This document shows, one piece after another, positions 8,422 through 16,440 of a stretch of DNA of 34,174 nucleotides (its first letter is position 1; every line of letters starts with the position of its first letter). A model generated the notes under the pieces. That model was given only the letters and a program-made list of their open reading frames with translations. It was not told where the DNA came from and ran no database searches. Source of the DNA: an uncultured bacterium (lineage in GTDB: Bacteria > Verrucomicrobiota > Lentisphaeria > Victivallales > UBA1829); NCBI GenBank assembly GCA_900549415.1, contig URNX01000037.1, positions 1 to 34,174 of the forward strand, in the 5' to 3' direction. Made by a program: the position numbers and the translations under genes.

Positions 8422-9282
8422 TCAGCGCGTTTTTGCCTGAATGCGGTAGCGTGTCGGGGACATGCCCATGACGGCTTTGAAGCGGCGCGAAAAATGATAT
8501 TGATCCATGTAGCCGAACTCCGCGGCGATCTCCGCAACACTCTTTTCGGAATCCGTGAGCAGCGAGGCCGCCTGATTCAGTTTCAGGCGGTCGGCATAAA
8601 GTTTCGGGGCGACTCCGGTGCGGCGAAGAAAAATGCGGCGGAGCTGGTCGTCGCTCAGATTGCACATTTCCGCCATTTCGCGGACCGTCCACCAGCGTCG
8701 CGGGTTCTCCTTCAGTTCGATGAGAAGGCGCTCCAGAAGCGGATAATCCTCCTCCCTGCGCGAACACTTCGCAAGATACAGGTCGACAAGCAGTTTCTGG
8801 AATTCGATATTCGCCTGAATCTGAGAATTCGCCGCCGGGTCGCGCAGCAGTTCCATGAGCGGCAGGAGGCGGCGGACGTTTCCGAACGGAAAAATTCCGT
8901 TGGAAATCACGCCGGCGCGCATGAGCATGTCCGCGACCGGACCGAGAAAATTGATCGTATCCTCTTCATAAACATCGTGGAAGCCGCCGTAGATGTTGCG
9001 CGTGCCGGGAGTGATGATGACGCAGTCGCCGGTGCGCATTTCCGTCTCGAATCCGTTTTCCAGCCACAGCTTGCCGTGTCCGCGGAAAAGGTGCGAGATG
9101 GAATAGAATTCAAAAATCCGCACTGTGGAACGCTGATACGAATCTTCGGGGGAAACCAGGCTGCTGCCGCCGCGGAACAGCCACAATCCGTACTGACGGT
9201 TGATTTCCGGCATCGGAACATCCGGTTTCTCGAAAACAAAACAGCTCGTTTTTTTGTCATCATTCATGCGGTTTTTATCCAT
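8422..9282 (-). CDS. AraC-family transcriptional regulator
   Basis: This 286-residue protein has an N-terminal cupin-like sensor region (residues about 15-120) and a C-terminal double helix-turn-helix domain. The DNA-binding part reads TVREMAEMCNLSDDQLRR, then VAEIAAEFGYMDQYHFSR and FKAVMGMSPTRYR, the usual AraC signature and terminus. It is divergent from the isomerase-like/Gfo-Idh-MocA pair with an 81-base gap, so it very probably activates them in response to a sugar. The start is uncertain between the ATG at 9282 (MDKNRMNDD) and the ATG at 9267; neither has a good ribosome site. A much longer upstream frame runs antisense through the neighbouring gene and is a shadow. Confidence 0.9.
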   Translation of the reverse strand: MDKNRMNDDKKTSCFVFEKPDVPMPEINRQYGLWLFRGGSSLVSPEDSYQRSTVRIFEFYSISHLFRGHGKLWLENGFETEMRTGDCVIITPGTRNIYGGFHDVYEEDTINFLGPVADMLMRAGVISNGIFPFGNVRRLLPLMELLRDPAANSQIQANIEFQKLLVDLYLAKCSRREEDYPLLERLLIELKENPRRWWTVREMAEMCNLSDDQLRRIFLRRTGVAPKLYADRLKLNQAASLLTDSEKSVAEIAAEFGYMDQYHFSRRFKAVMGMSPTRYRIQAKTR

Positions 9283-9299
9283 TTGCTTTTTTTGTTCAC

Positions 9300-9315
9300 G
9301 GTGTACAGTAACACC
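9300..9315. promoter_or_regulatory. Candidate operator between the AraC gene and the isomerase operon
   Basis: GGTGT-ACAGTA-ACACC is an inverted repeat with five-base arms and a six-base centre, in the short divergent gap. Clear -35/-10 pairs are not visible on either strand here, as expected if the promoter depends on an activator. The arms are short, so chance is possible. Confidence 0.35.
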
Positions 9316-9363
9316 AGACGGGCAATTTTTCAACAAACGGAAATCAGAAAAAGGAAACTTTTC

Positions 9364-10209
9364 ATGAAAATCGGAGCTCTCGCAAATTCTCTGAAGAAGC
9401 CGCTGGGCGAAACGCTGGAAGTCTACTCGAAAATGGGCCTTCAGGGTATTCAGCTCGGCTTGTGGATGGACTGGCTGAAATATTCGGATTCTGAACTGGA
9501 ATCCATCCGGAAACAGTGCGCGGAAAAAGGTCTTGAGATTTCCGCCGTCTGCGGCGACCTCGGCGGCGATCCCTTCCACATTGAAGCCGAATGCATGGTG
9601 CGCGCGGAAATCCTCTGCCGCTTCGCCGATATCGCGGTGAAACTCGGAACCCGCGTCATCACAACCCACATCGGCGTTGTTCCGGAAGACAAGAACGATC
9701 CGGTCTGGCCGCTGATGAAAAAATCCATCCGTCACGCCGCGGAACATTCCGCAAAATTCGGCGTGACGTTTGCAATCGAGACCGGACCGGAGCAGCCGGA
9801 AGTGCTCCGCGCCTTCATCGAGGACGTCGGTTCCGAAGGTCTCGGAGTGAACCTCGACCCCGCGAACCTGCGCATGGTCTCCTGTGTCGATCCGGTTCAC
9901 GCGGTGGAAGTGCTCGGGAAATACATCGTCCACACCCACGCGAAAGACGGTGTCAACCTCTATCCCGGTTCCGCGAAGGCAATGTACGGAATGTGCAATC
10001 CGGACGGAACGAAACGCGTTTTCGCGGAACGCCCGGCGGAATATAAAGAGGTTCCGCTCGGTCAGGGACAGGTCCCCTGGGACGCCTATCTTGTCGCGCT
10101 CCGCAAAGCCGGATTCAACGGATTCCTGACCATCGAGCGCGAATGCGGCGATGATCCGGAAGGCGATATCCGTCTCGCTTACGACTTCCTCAAAAACAAA
10201 ATCGGGTGA
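9364..10209 (+). CDS. Sugar isomerase/epimerase-like TIM-barrel protein (AP endonuclease 2 superfamily)
   Basis: This 281-residue protein belongs to the xylose isomerase-like TIM-barrel superfamily. It has the metal-site pattern of sugar and inositol epimerases/isomerases: Glu139 in AIETGPE, Asp165 in NLDPANL, the His190/His192 pair in HTHAKD, and Glu258 in TIERECGDD. Many such proteins epimerise or isomerise ketoses or act with oxidoreductases on modified sugars, but the substrate cannot be read here. The start at 9364 follows AAAAAGGAAAC. The stop codon overlaps a possible GTG start of the next gene, so the two genes are probably translationally coupled. It is divergent from an AraC regulator. 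Confidence 0.88.
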   Translation: MKIGALANSLKKPLGETLEVYSKMGLQGIQLGLWMDWLKYSDSELESIRKQCAEKGLEISAVCGDLGGDPFHIEAECMVRAEILCRFADIAVKLGTRVITTHIGVVPEDKNDPVWPLMKKSIRHAAEHSAKFGVTFAIETGPEQPEVLRAFIEDVGSEGLGVNLDPANLRMVSCVDPVHAVEVLGKYIVHTHAKDGVNLYPGSAKAMYGMCNPDGTKRVFAERPAEYKEVPLGQGQVPWDAYLVALRKAGFNGFLTIERECGDDPEGDIRLAYDFLKNKIG

Positions 10210-10214
10210 ATCAA

Positions 10215-11213
10215 ATGGAAAAACTGAAAGTCGCTCTGCTCGGTTACGGCGGAATGGGACATTTCCACGCAACGCAGTATCAGACTCAGCCGCGCTGCGA
10301 GCTGATGGCAATTTGCGATTCCGCTCCGGAGGCGTTTGCGAACGATTCCTCCGAAATCAATCTCGGAAACAGCGGAAAAGCCGACCTCTCGGCGCTTCCG
10401 CACTATCTCTCTTACGAGGAGCTTGTGCGGAATGAAAAACCGGATATCGTTGACATCTGTCTTCCCGGGCATCTCCATGCGGAGTATGCGATCCGGGCGA
10501 TGAACGACGGTTTCCATGTTCTCTGTGAAAAGCCGATGGCGCGGACGGTTGCGCTTGCCGATGAGATGATCGCAACCGCAAAGCGCACCGGACGCAAGCT
10601 GATGATTGCGCAGTGTCTCCGCTTCGAACCGTCGTACCGGATGCTGCGCGAGGCGGTGCTTTCGGGCAAATACGGCAAACTGCTGAGCCTTTCGCTCTGC
10701 CGCAACAGCGCCGCTCCGATAGGACGCAACGGCTGGTACCGCGATGCGAAATGCAGTGGCGGAGCTCTCCTGGATTTGCATCTGCATGATACTGACACGG
10801 TGCATTACATCCTCGGCGTGCCGGACGCGGTGACGACGCGCGGTATTACGCGTCCTTCGGGCGGTATCGACGAGATGGTTTCGTTCTACGAGTACGCCGA
10901 TGGTGCGCTCGTTACGGGAGAAGCCAGCTGGTGCCGCCCCGGCTGGTCGTTCAGCTCGACAGCCGTTTTTGAGAAAGCAACGGTCGAAGTTGACGGCAGC
11001 GGTGTGAAGATTGCGTATCCGGAGACTCCGTTTGAGCTCGTCAAGCCCGAAGGGGCAAACGGTTACTGGACGGAAATTGACTACTTTGCCCGCTGTGTTC
11101 AGGAGAATCTTGAGCCGGAAATCTGTTCGCCGGAAAGCACGAGGGATTCCATCCGCATCGCTCTTGCGGAAGAGCAGTCCGCCTTGAACGGCGGCCGCCG
11201 GATTGAACTGTAA
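10215..11213 (+). CDS. Gfo/Idh/MocA-family NAD(P)-dependent oxidoreductase
   Basis: This 332-residue dehydrogenase has an N-terminal Rossmann fold beginning VALLGYGGMGHFHA. The CEKPMA motif (Lys106) follows; its Lys is the usual catalytic/cofactor residue. Next comes the C-terminal domain motif GGALLDLHLHDTDTVHYILG. The family oxidises or reduces sugars, inositols and sugar derivatives. Together with the TIM-barrel gene upstream it forms a two-gene catabolic unit typical of inositol- or hexose-type oxidation pathways; the substrate is unknown. An alternative GTG start at 10206 would overlap the upstream stop by four bases. The ATG at 10215 is preferred. A strong terminator follows. Confidence 0.92.
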   Translation: MEKLKVALLGYGGMGHFHATQYQTQPRCELMAICDSAPEAFANDSSEINLGNSGKADLSALPHYLSYEELVRNEKPDIVDICLPGHLHAEYAIRAMNDGFHVLCEKPMARTVALADEMIATAKRTGRKLMIAQCLRFEPSYRMLREAVLSGKYGKLLSLSLCRNSAAPIGRNGWYRDAKCSGGALLDLHLHDTDTVHYILGVPDAVTTRGITRPSGGIDEMVSFYEYADGALVTGEASWCRPGWSFSSTAVFEKATVEVDGSGVKIAYPETPFELVKPEGANGYWTEIDYFARCVQENLEPEICSPESTRDSIRIALAEEQSALNGGRRIEL

Positions 11214-11235
11214 CAGATTCCTTATTAAATATAAG

Positions 11236-11278
11236 AAGAACGCGGCTTCCGAATTTTTGCTTCGGAAGCCGCGTTCTT
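11236..11278. terminator. Strong terminator between converging genes
   Basis: An 18-bp perfect stem (11236-11253 with 11261-11278) surrounds a seven-base loop and is followed on the plus strand by TTCTTGAC, with TTTT completing the stem end. It lies between the converging Gfo/Idh/MocA gene and the secreted-protein gene. It most clearly serves the plus strand and could also act on the minus strand. Confidence 0.85.
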
Positions 11279-11294
11279 TTCTTGACGGAATATA

Positions 11295-11978
11295 TTATTT
11301 TTTCTTGAGGACAAGATCGAACTCAAGAGAACTCTTTGTGAGCTGTCCGCTGTAGGGTGTGAACATCAGACGGAGCTGAAGCGCATCGGACTTCCAGTTG
11401 CGGAGATCCTGCAGAATGACCGCAAATTTTCCGGTGAGAGTCCAGCTCGCTTTCGGAGCATCGACAACAACGGTTGTGACGCCGTTGTCGGGCAGGGCGG
11501 GAATGACAATCTGATACGGCTTGCCGGAGTCAAACGGTTTGCTGTAATCGAATTCTTTGCCGTTGACCGTGACTTTGACGCCGACGCCGGGAATAAAACG
11601 CATGAACTGTTCGTACATCAGGCGGCCTGTGGAGAACGGTTCCTCCGTTTCAACGGTGAGTTTTGCATGGACGGCATCCGGAGATTTCTGTGTGTACTGA
11701 ATTTTCACGGGAACGCGGGAGTCGTCTGCTGTTGTGAGACGGCCTTCCATTTCAGCGCCGTCAAAGACGAACCCTTTCATCGGCTTGTATCCGGCGTCGT
11801 AGTGCTGAACCCGGAACGCCGCGCCCCATGTCGGATTTTCAAATGCATGGTAAACGGTTACCGCTCCCTGATTTTTGTCGAACAGTACTTGCGGCGCCTG
11901 TTCTGCCGCTTCAACTGCAGCGAGGGTGAAAAGTGCGGCTCCAGCCAGCAGACCTTTGGTGAGAGAGAAGACATTCAT
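11295..11978 (-). CDS. Secreted beta-rich protein of unknown function
   Basis: This 227-residue protein has a clear signal peptide: a Lys at position 8, then a hydrophobic core GLLAGAALFTLAAVEA with cleavage likely after residues 22-25. The rest is rich in alternating hydrophobic and Thr/Val residues. It ends in a stretch (DNGVTTVVVDAPKASWTLTG, then KFAVILQDLRNWKSDALQLRL) that resembles part of the N-terminal region of the giant hydrolase at 29999-33364. It may be a free-standing version of that module, with a carbohydrate-binding or structural role. No catalytic motif is visible. The start has an excellent AAGGAGG site. A promoter lies at 12022-12050. Probable periplasmic or extracellular location. 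Confidence 0.75.
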   Translation of the reverse strand: MNVFSLTKGLLAGAALFTLAAVEAAEQAPQVLFDKNQGAVTVYHAFENPTWGAAFRVQHYDAGYKPMKGFVFDGAEMEGRLTTADDSRVPVKIQYTQKSPDAVHAKLTVETEEPFSTGRLMYEQFMRFIPGVGVKVTVNGKEFDYSKPFDSGKPYQIVIPALPDNGVTTVVVDAPKASWTLTGKFAVILQDLRNWKSDALQLRLMFTPYSGQLTKSSLEFDLVLKKK

Positions 11979-12021
11979 GATGATCCTCCTTTTGTTTGAT
12001 TCATGAAAAAGTCAATGTTTT

Positions 12022-12050
12022 TCTATATCACCTTTTTTGTAAAAAGGCAA
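12022..12050 (-). promoter_or_regulatory. Promoter of the secreted-protein gene
   Basis: On the minus strand TTGCCT (12045-12050) and TATAGA (12022-12027) are 17 bases apart, about 44 bases before the start codon. The rest of 12051-12232, between this promoter and the AraC stop, holds only a short A-rich hairpin (12114-12137) and no gene that I can support. Confidence 0.55.
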
Positions 12051-12232
12051 TTGTATAAAACGGATTTATCTGGTATAAAAGTAAGATTCCGGAGTTTTTT
12101 CTGACTCTTTTTCTTCTGAAACAGCAGACTTTCAGAAATGCGCTGCCCAGGAGGTCGCGGAGAGAAAAAAACAGGAGATGAAAACGGATGCCAGCTTTTC
12201 CGTATCAGGCACATATCCATACAGATGATGAA

Positions 12233-13087
12233 TCAGTTCCGGGAGGGGGTGTTGTGTTTTGATATGCGGTATTCGGCGGGAGTCATCCCGAAGCGGAGGC
12301 GGAACATGCGGTAGAAGAGTGTCCGGTCGGAAAAACCGCATTGACGGATGATTGTCTCGGTCGGGAGCGTGAGACTGCTCAGCTGGCGGACTGCTTCGCT
12401 GAAGCGCAGGTTCCGGATGTACCGGGCGGGCGGTTCTGGGTAGAACTCCTGCCAGTGGCGGAAAAAGCTGCGGCGCGAGATCCCGAACCGGCGCAGCAGA
12501 AGATCGAGTTCAATCTTTTCAGAAAAATGGAGCTGGAAATAGGAGGCTATCCGGCGCACGCGCTCCTCTTCGCTGCTGACGGAGCCGATACCGCCCGCCT
12601 GCACCTGCAGAAAAACGGTCTCTAGAAGCTGGAAAGCCAGGAGATCCATCTTTTCCACGATTCCGGGAAGCTCAATGATGCCGCTCAGCCCGCGCATCTG
12701 AGAGACCAAACCGTCGATTTCCGCCGTCCGGACGAAGGGGCGGCCGGGGAGGGTGAGATCAAAGCCGATGCTTTCGAATTTTTCCATCAGGCCGCCGCTG
12801 TAGTAGAGGGAGAGCGCTTCTCGGACGCCGTTGATCCGGTGTTTGTGCAGGATGTCGGGTTTGCGGATCAGGAGAAACGGGAACCCGGTGCGGTAGACAT
12901 GGTCGTCGATGCAGTCTTCCGCCTCCTTTTCGGTGGAGCCCAGACGGAAGCAGAATTCCAGTTCGCTCTCAAGTCTGCGCACAACATGTCCGGCGGCGAG
13001 TCCTTCGGAACAGGAAAAAATCGCGAGCGGGAACGGGAAAGCGATCCGCCGGGGGAGTGTCGAGAGATGCAGCAGTTCATGAAACAT
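12233..13087 (-). CDS. AraC-family transcriptional regulator
   Basis: This 284-residue regulator has a C-terminal AraC domain: IELDLLLRRFGISRRSFFRH, PARYIRNLRFSEAVRQL, then ETIIRQCGFSDRTLFYRMF and RLRFGMTPAEYR. The N-terminal 170 residues are an unrecognised sensor region. The start is the ATG at 13087 (MFHELLHLS), chosen for the AAGGAGAAAA site in front of it; the longer frame to 13108 lacks one. It is divergent from the secreted clan-A hydrolase and the following catabolic genes. It is therefore the most likely regulator of that run. Confidence 0.9.
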   Translation of the reverse strand: MFHELLHLSTLPRRIAFPFPLAIFSCSEGLAAGHVVRRLESELEFCFRLGSTEKEAEDCIDDHVYRTGFPFLLIRKPDILHKHRINGVREALSLYYSGGLMEKFESIGFDLTLPGRPFVRTAEIDGLVSQMRGLSGIIELPGIVEKMDLLAFQLLETVFLQVQAGGIGSVSSEEERVRRIASYFQLHFSEKIELDLLLRRFGISRRSFFRHWQEFYPEPPARYIRNLRFSEAVRQLSSLTLPTETIIRQCGFSDRTLFYRMFRLRFGMTPAEYRISKHNTPSRN

Positions 13088-13112
13088 TTTTTCTCCTTGT
13101 CGTTGCACTGGT

Positions 13113-13140
13113 AAGATACAGCCGCAAAACGGAAAGTCAA
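13113..13140 (-). promoter_or_regulatory. Promoter of the AraC gene
   Basis: On the minus strand TTGACT (13135-13140) and TATCTT (13113-13118) are separated by 16 bases. Its -35 box abuts the -35 box of the divergent promoter. Confidence 0.6.
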
Positions 13141-13149
13141 TTGCGCAAT
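13140..13149. promoter_or_regulatory. Palindromic site shared by two divergent promoters
   Basis: ATTGCGCAAT is a 10-bp perfect palindrome. It covers the -35 box of the plus-strand promoter and touches that of the minus-strand promoter, so a protein bound there could control both genes at once. Confidence 0.4.
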
Positions 13150-13169
13150 GAAAGATTTGTTTATAAAAT
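13141..13169 (+). promoter_or_regulatory. Promoter of the secreted hydrolase and downstream genes
   Basis: TTGCGC (13141-13146) and TAAAAT (13164-13169) are 17 bases apart. The start codon of the hydrolase is about 95 bases downstream, leaving a leader of roughly 88 bases. Confidence 0.5.
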
Positions 13170-13264
13170 TGGCATGAATCAATACATCAATGGCACAAAA
13201 AAGGTTTGCTTTTAAAAATGGCGGAGAGTATATTTCCGGCAAACCGAATCCAGAAGGAGGTATC

Positions 13265-16200
13265 ATGAAAAAAACAGTCGCTGCACTGCTGATGTCGGCA
13301 GTGGTATTATTCACAGATGCCGGAGAGATCCGGAATCTGCTGGAACATCCCGGTTTTTCACCGGAAATGACCGGATGGGAATTTTTCGGGAAGAACGGAA
13401 CCGCGAAGGCTGTGAACGGAAATCTTGAACTGAATATCACAAAGAGTTCCGACGCCGGCTCATTGAAGCTGCAGCAGGTTCAGCGAGGGTTGCAAGTGGG
13501 ACATTCCTACCGCTACTATTTCACGGTCGAGTGCGAAAAACAGCAGACACGTCCGATCGTTCTCTCCTACCGTCTGCGCAACAAACCGAAAAACCTCGGT
13601 CTTTTCAAACAGATAACGGTTACAAAGGGCGTGCAGAAACTGTTTGTGGAAATCGTTCCGGGAGAGGAAGACAAAGATCCTGCCGATCCGCCGGTGCTTT
13701 CGTTCTACATTGGCGAGCTGGACGGAAAAGTGACGTTTTCCGAACTTCTTCTTGTTGACCTCAATGAAATTGAGCTTGCAAAACCGCCGTTTTCCGCAAA
13801 ATGGACTGTTTTCGGTCTGGTCGATCCAGATGTGAACGCAACGGGAGCGATTCCCGCCGCTCTGCCCGGAATCGAAAAGAAAGCGGTGAAGCCGTTCACT
13901 CTGAAAAAGAGCTCGAAAATTGACAGCAATCTTATCAATCTCCGTCTGGAGGCGGGGGCGAGCCGCAAGCGTTTCCGCGATACGGCTGTGCTCTACAATG
14001 AGTTCGAAGCGCCTGCAGACCGCCTGGTTCCCGTCGGTTTCGGGGCAGACTGGTGGATGGAAATTTCGCTGAACGGAAAACTTGTTTATTCGACTTTGGC
14101 GGACGGCAATGCGAAGAAGCCTGTTTCTCCCGCGAACCATTTTGTGTTTCTCCCGGTCAAAAAAGGGAAAAATCTGCTTTCGGTGAAAGTCATCGCCGGT
14201 GCGGAGGGATGGCGTCTGTACTGGGGCGCCGTTCAGCCTCCGCCGAAACCGCAGGTGTTTACGGAAAAAGAGGGATACCGCGCGATCAACACCGATGAGC
14301 TGGCCGTGAAGGCGGGAAGCGCGCTCGACCTCTCCGGGCTTGTCGACGCCCCCGCGGGAAAATACGGACACGCGGTGCTCTCCGCCGAAGGCAAGATCGT
14401 GTTTGAACAGAATCCGAATCCGCAGCGTTTCTTCGGATTCAGCTCCGAAGCGGATGAAAAAGTCTGGCGGACTTCGAACGACGAGGAGTTCGAACGTCTG
14501 GCTCCGGAATACGCGCGCGCCATCCGCGCACAGGGATACAATCTGTTCCGCATGCACGGATTCGACGGCTGGATCATGGCGTTTTCCACGGAGGACCGCA
14601 AGCCGCTTCCGAAATATGTGGACCGCTGGGACCGCATGGTTTATGAAATGAAACGGCAGGGAGTCTATCTGCAGCTCAATCTCTTTGCCTTCTGGCTCTT
14701 CTCCTCGGAGCGCGACTGGTTTCAGGTTGCGGAAAAACGGATGGCGAACAAGGTTCTGTTCATCATCGGCGAACCGAAGCTTCGCGCCCGTTTTGCGGAA
14801 ACCAGCCGGATGATTCTCAATCATGTGAATCCCTACACCGGTCTGGCGTGGAAGGACGACCCCGTCTTTGTCGCGGTCGAATACTACAACGAACTCGGAC
14901 TTGGCATTGAATATGCAGGACGGATGGAACAGGCGTATCCGGAGGATTTCCGCTTCCTGAAACGGAAATGGCGCGAATTCCTCAATAAAAAATACGCCGC
15001 GCTCCCGAAAGAGAAGAATCCGCATTCCGCCGCGGTTCTCGCGGATCCGCCGCTTCCGGTTTTCTGGGACCGTTCTCAGCTGCGCGTCGATTACGACGAG
15101 TTCTGGTATGAGTCGCTGAAGGAGACTTACCGTTTCTGCGACAAGGCAATGAAAGACGCCGGCTACACGGGACTGACGCTTCAGTGTCCGATGCCCGCGC
15201 TGCGCTGCGCTGCGGTTTCCTGGGAGAGCGTGCAGATTGTCGACGCCCACGGCTACCACTGTCATCCCGACGGCGGCGAGCAGCCGGGTGCGGTTGTGGA
15301 GCAGTCCAGTTCCATTGCGAACGGAGCAAGCCTGTTCCGCTATCCCTACGGCGGACGCATGTACGGGCGCCCCTTCTTCTTCAACGAACACAACTACGTT
15401 TTCCGGAATCCGTATCAGTATGAAAAACCGCTTGCGCTCGACGCCTACGCCGCGCTGAACGACTGGGATTCCCTGGCGATTCATGCGGGGGCGGTTATGT
15501 TGAAAAACGACCGCCGGGCGAGTTCGTTTCATGCCGCGAACAATCCGGTTCTCCGTTCCGGGGAATTCCTCTCCGCGCTCTTTTTCCTGCGGCGCGACGT
15601 CGCCCCGGCAAAACATAAAGCCGCGGTCGCTCTGAACAAAAAATATGTTTTCAGCATCGGCAACAGCGCATACGCGCTCGCACCGACGCAGAGCCGCATC
15701 GGGCTGCTGACGAATGTCGCGACGATGTTCACCGATCTGCCGCGTTGCGGCCGTGTCCCGGAGCCGCGGAAGCCGGATCTGGTTTTCTCCCCCGCCGGAA
15801 CCGGAGAGATTGTCTGGCACGGATGGTTCGCGCAGGCAAAAGAGACTGCCGCCACAGATTCCTCGCTTGAAGCGCTGGTCAAAACCATGCGGGAACGCGG
15901 TATTCTGAGCAAAGACAACCGCACCGACCTTGCAAAGGAGATTTACCAGAGCGAAACCGGTGAAATCACCCTCTTTGCAAAAGAGAAGAAAATGACGGTC
16001 ATCACCCCGAAGAGTGAAGCAGCCGCGCTGACGGCCGGTTCCACAGAAAAGCTCAATACGCTCGACATCAAAAAGAACAGCGTCAATTCGCTGATCGGGC
16101 TCGCGTCCGTGGACAACAAAGTTCTGACCGAATCCGCACGCATGGTGCTGGTGCTTTCCACGCGCATTGCGAATACGAACATGCAGCACGATCCGACCGG

Positions 16201-16429
16201 CGTCTACCTGCGCGTCATCGGTACGCTTCCGATTCTCTACCAGTGCGGCGAATACGATCTGCTGATCAAACGTGCGGAAGCTCTGCGCTGCTATGCACTG
16301 AGCCTGACGGGCGAGCGGATGGAGGAAATTCCGCTCGTGCGCACGGCGGATGGATGGAGACTTGCGTTCGACATGGCAAAACTGAAACACGGCCCCACGC
16401 CGTTCTTTGAACTCGTAACAGAAAAATAA
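13265..16429 (+). CDS. Secreted multidomain clan-A (GH5-like) glycoside hydrolase
   Basis: This 1054-residue protein starts with a signal peptide (MKKTVAALLMSAVVLFTDAG). A CBM-like beta-sandwich follows at about residues 20-150 (HPGFSPEMTGWEFFGKNGTA), then a second beta module with GADWWMEISLNGKLVY. The (beta/alpha)8 domain runs from about residue 370. Likely catalytic residues are Glu543 in VEYYNELG (acid/base) and Glu708 in FFFNEHNY (nucleophile), the spacing of retaining clan-A enzymes. A C-terminal beta domain follows. The start at 13265 has AGAAGGAGG in front. It shares DAPAGKYG and NPYTGLxxKDDPV with the larger hydrolase at 29999-33364, so the two are paralogues. The substrate is unknown but probably a plant or host beta-glycan. 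The long antisense frame over it is a shadow. Confidence 0.82.
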   Translation: MKKTVAALLMSAVVLFTDAGEIRNLLEHPGFSPEMTGWEFFGKNGTAKAVNGNLELNITKSSDAGSLKLQQVQRGLQVGHSYRYYFTVECEKQQTRPIVLSYRLRNKPKNLGLFKQITVTKGVQKLFVEIVPGEEDKDPADPPVLSFYIGELDGKVTFSELLLVDLNEIELAKPPFSAKWTVFGLVDPDVNATGAIPAALPGIEKKAVKPFTLKKSSKIDSNLINLRLEAGASRKRFRDTAVLYNEFEAPADRLVPVGFGADWWMEISLNGKLVYSTLADGNAKKPVSPANHFVFLPVKKGKNLLSVKVIAGAEGWRLYWGAVQPPPKPQVFTEKEGYRAINTDELAVKAGSALDLSGLVDAPAGKYGHAVLSAEGKIVFEQNPNPQRFFGFSSEADEKVWRTSNDEEFERLAPEYARAIRAQGYNLFRMHGFDGWIMAFSTEDRKPLPKYVDRWDRMVYEMKRQGVYLQLNLFAFWLFSSERDWFQVAEKRMANKVLFIIGEPKLRARFAETSRMILNHVNPYTGLAWKDDPVFVAVEYYNELGLGIEYAGRMEQAYPEDFRFLKRKWREFLNKKYAALPKEKNPHSAAVLADPPLPVFWDRSQLRVDYDEFWYESLKETYRFCDKAMKDAGYTGLTLQCPMPALRCAAVSWESVQIVDAHGYHCHPDGGEQPGAVVEQSSSIANGASLFRYPYGGRMYGRPFFFNEHNYVFRNPYQYEKPLALDAYAALNDWDSLAIHAGAVMLKNDRRASSFHAANNPVLRSGEFLSALFFLRRDVAPAKHKAAVALNKKYVFSIGNSAYALAPTQSRIGLLTNVATMFTDLPRCGRVPEPRKPDLVFSPAGTGEIVWHGWFAQAKETAATDSSLEALVKTMRERGILSKDNRTDLAKEIYQSETGEITLFAKEKKMTVITPKSEAAALTAGSTEKLNTLDIKKNSVNSLIGLASVDNKVLTESARMVLVLSTRIANTNMQHDPTGVYLRVIGTLPILYQCGEYDLLIKRAEALRCYALSLTGERMEEIPLVRTADGWRLAFDMAKLKHGPTPFFELVTEK

Positions 16430-16440
16430 GGAGTGTTGAA

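Noticed and set aside
8494..9363. Upstream extension of the TIM-barrel protein
   Set aside because: It runs antisense through the AraC gene. The ATG at 9364 has a ribosome site and begins at the first strand of the barrel.
9283..10311. N-terminal extension of the AraC regulator to a 629-residue protein
   Set aside because: The extension is antisense to the TIM-barrel gene and shows no domain; the AraC homology starts after 9282.
12114..12137. Hairpin TTCTGAAA/TTTCAGAA as a terminator of the AraC gene
   Set aside because: It is AT-rich, with an A-rich rather than T-rich sequence after it on the minus strand; probably chance.
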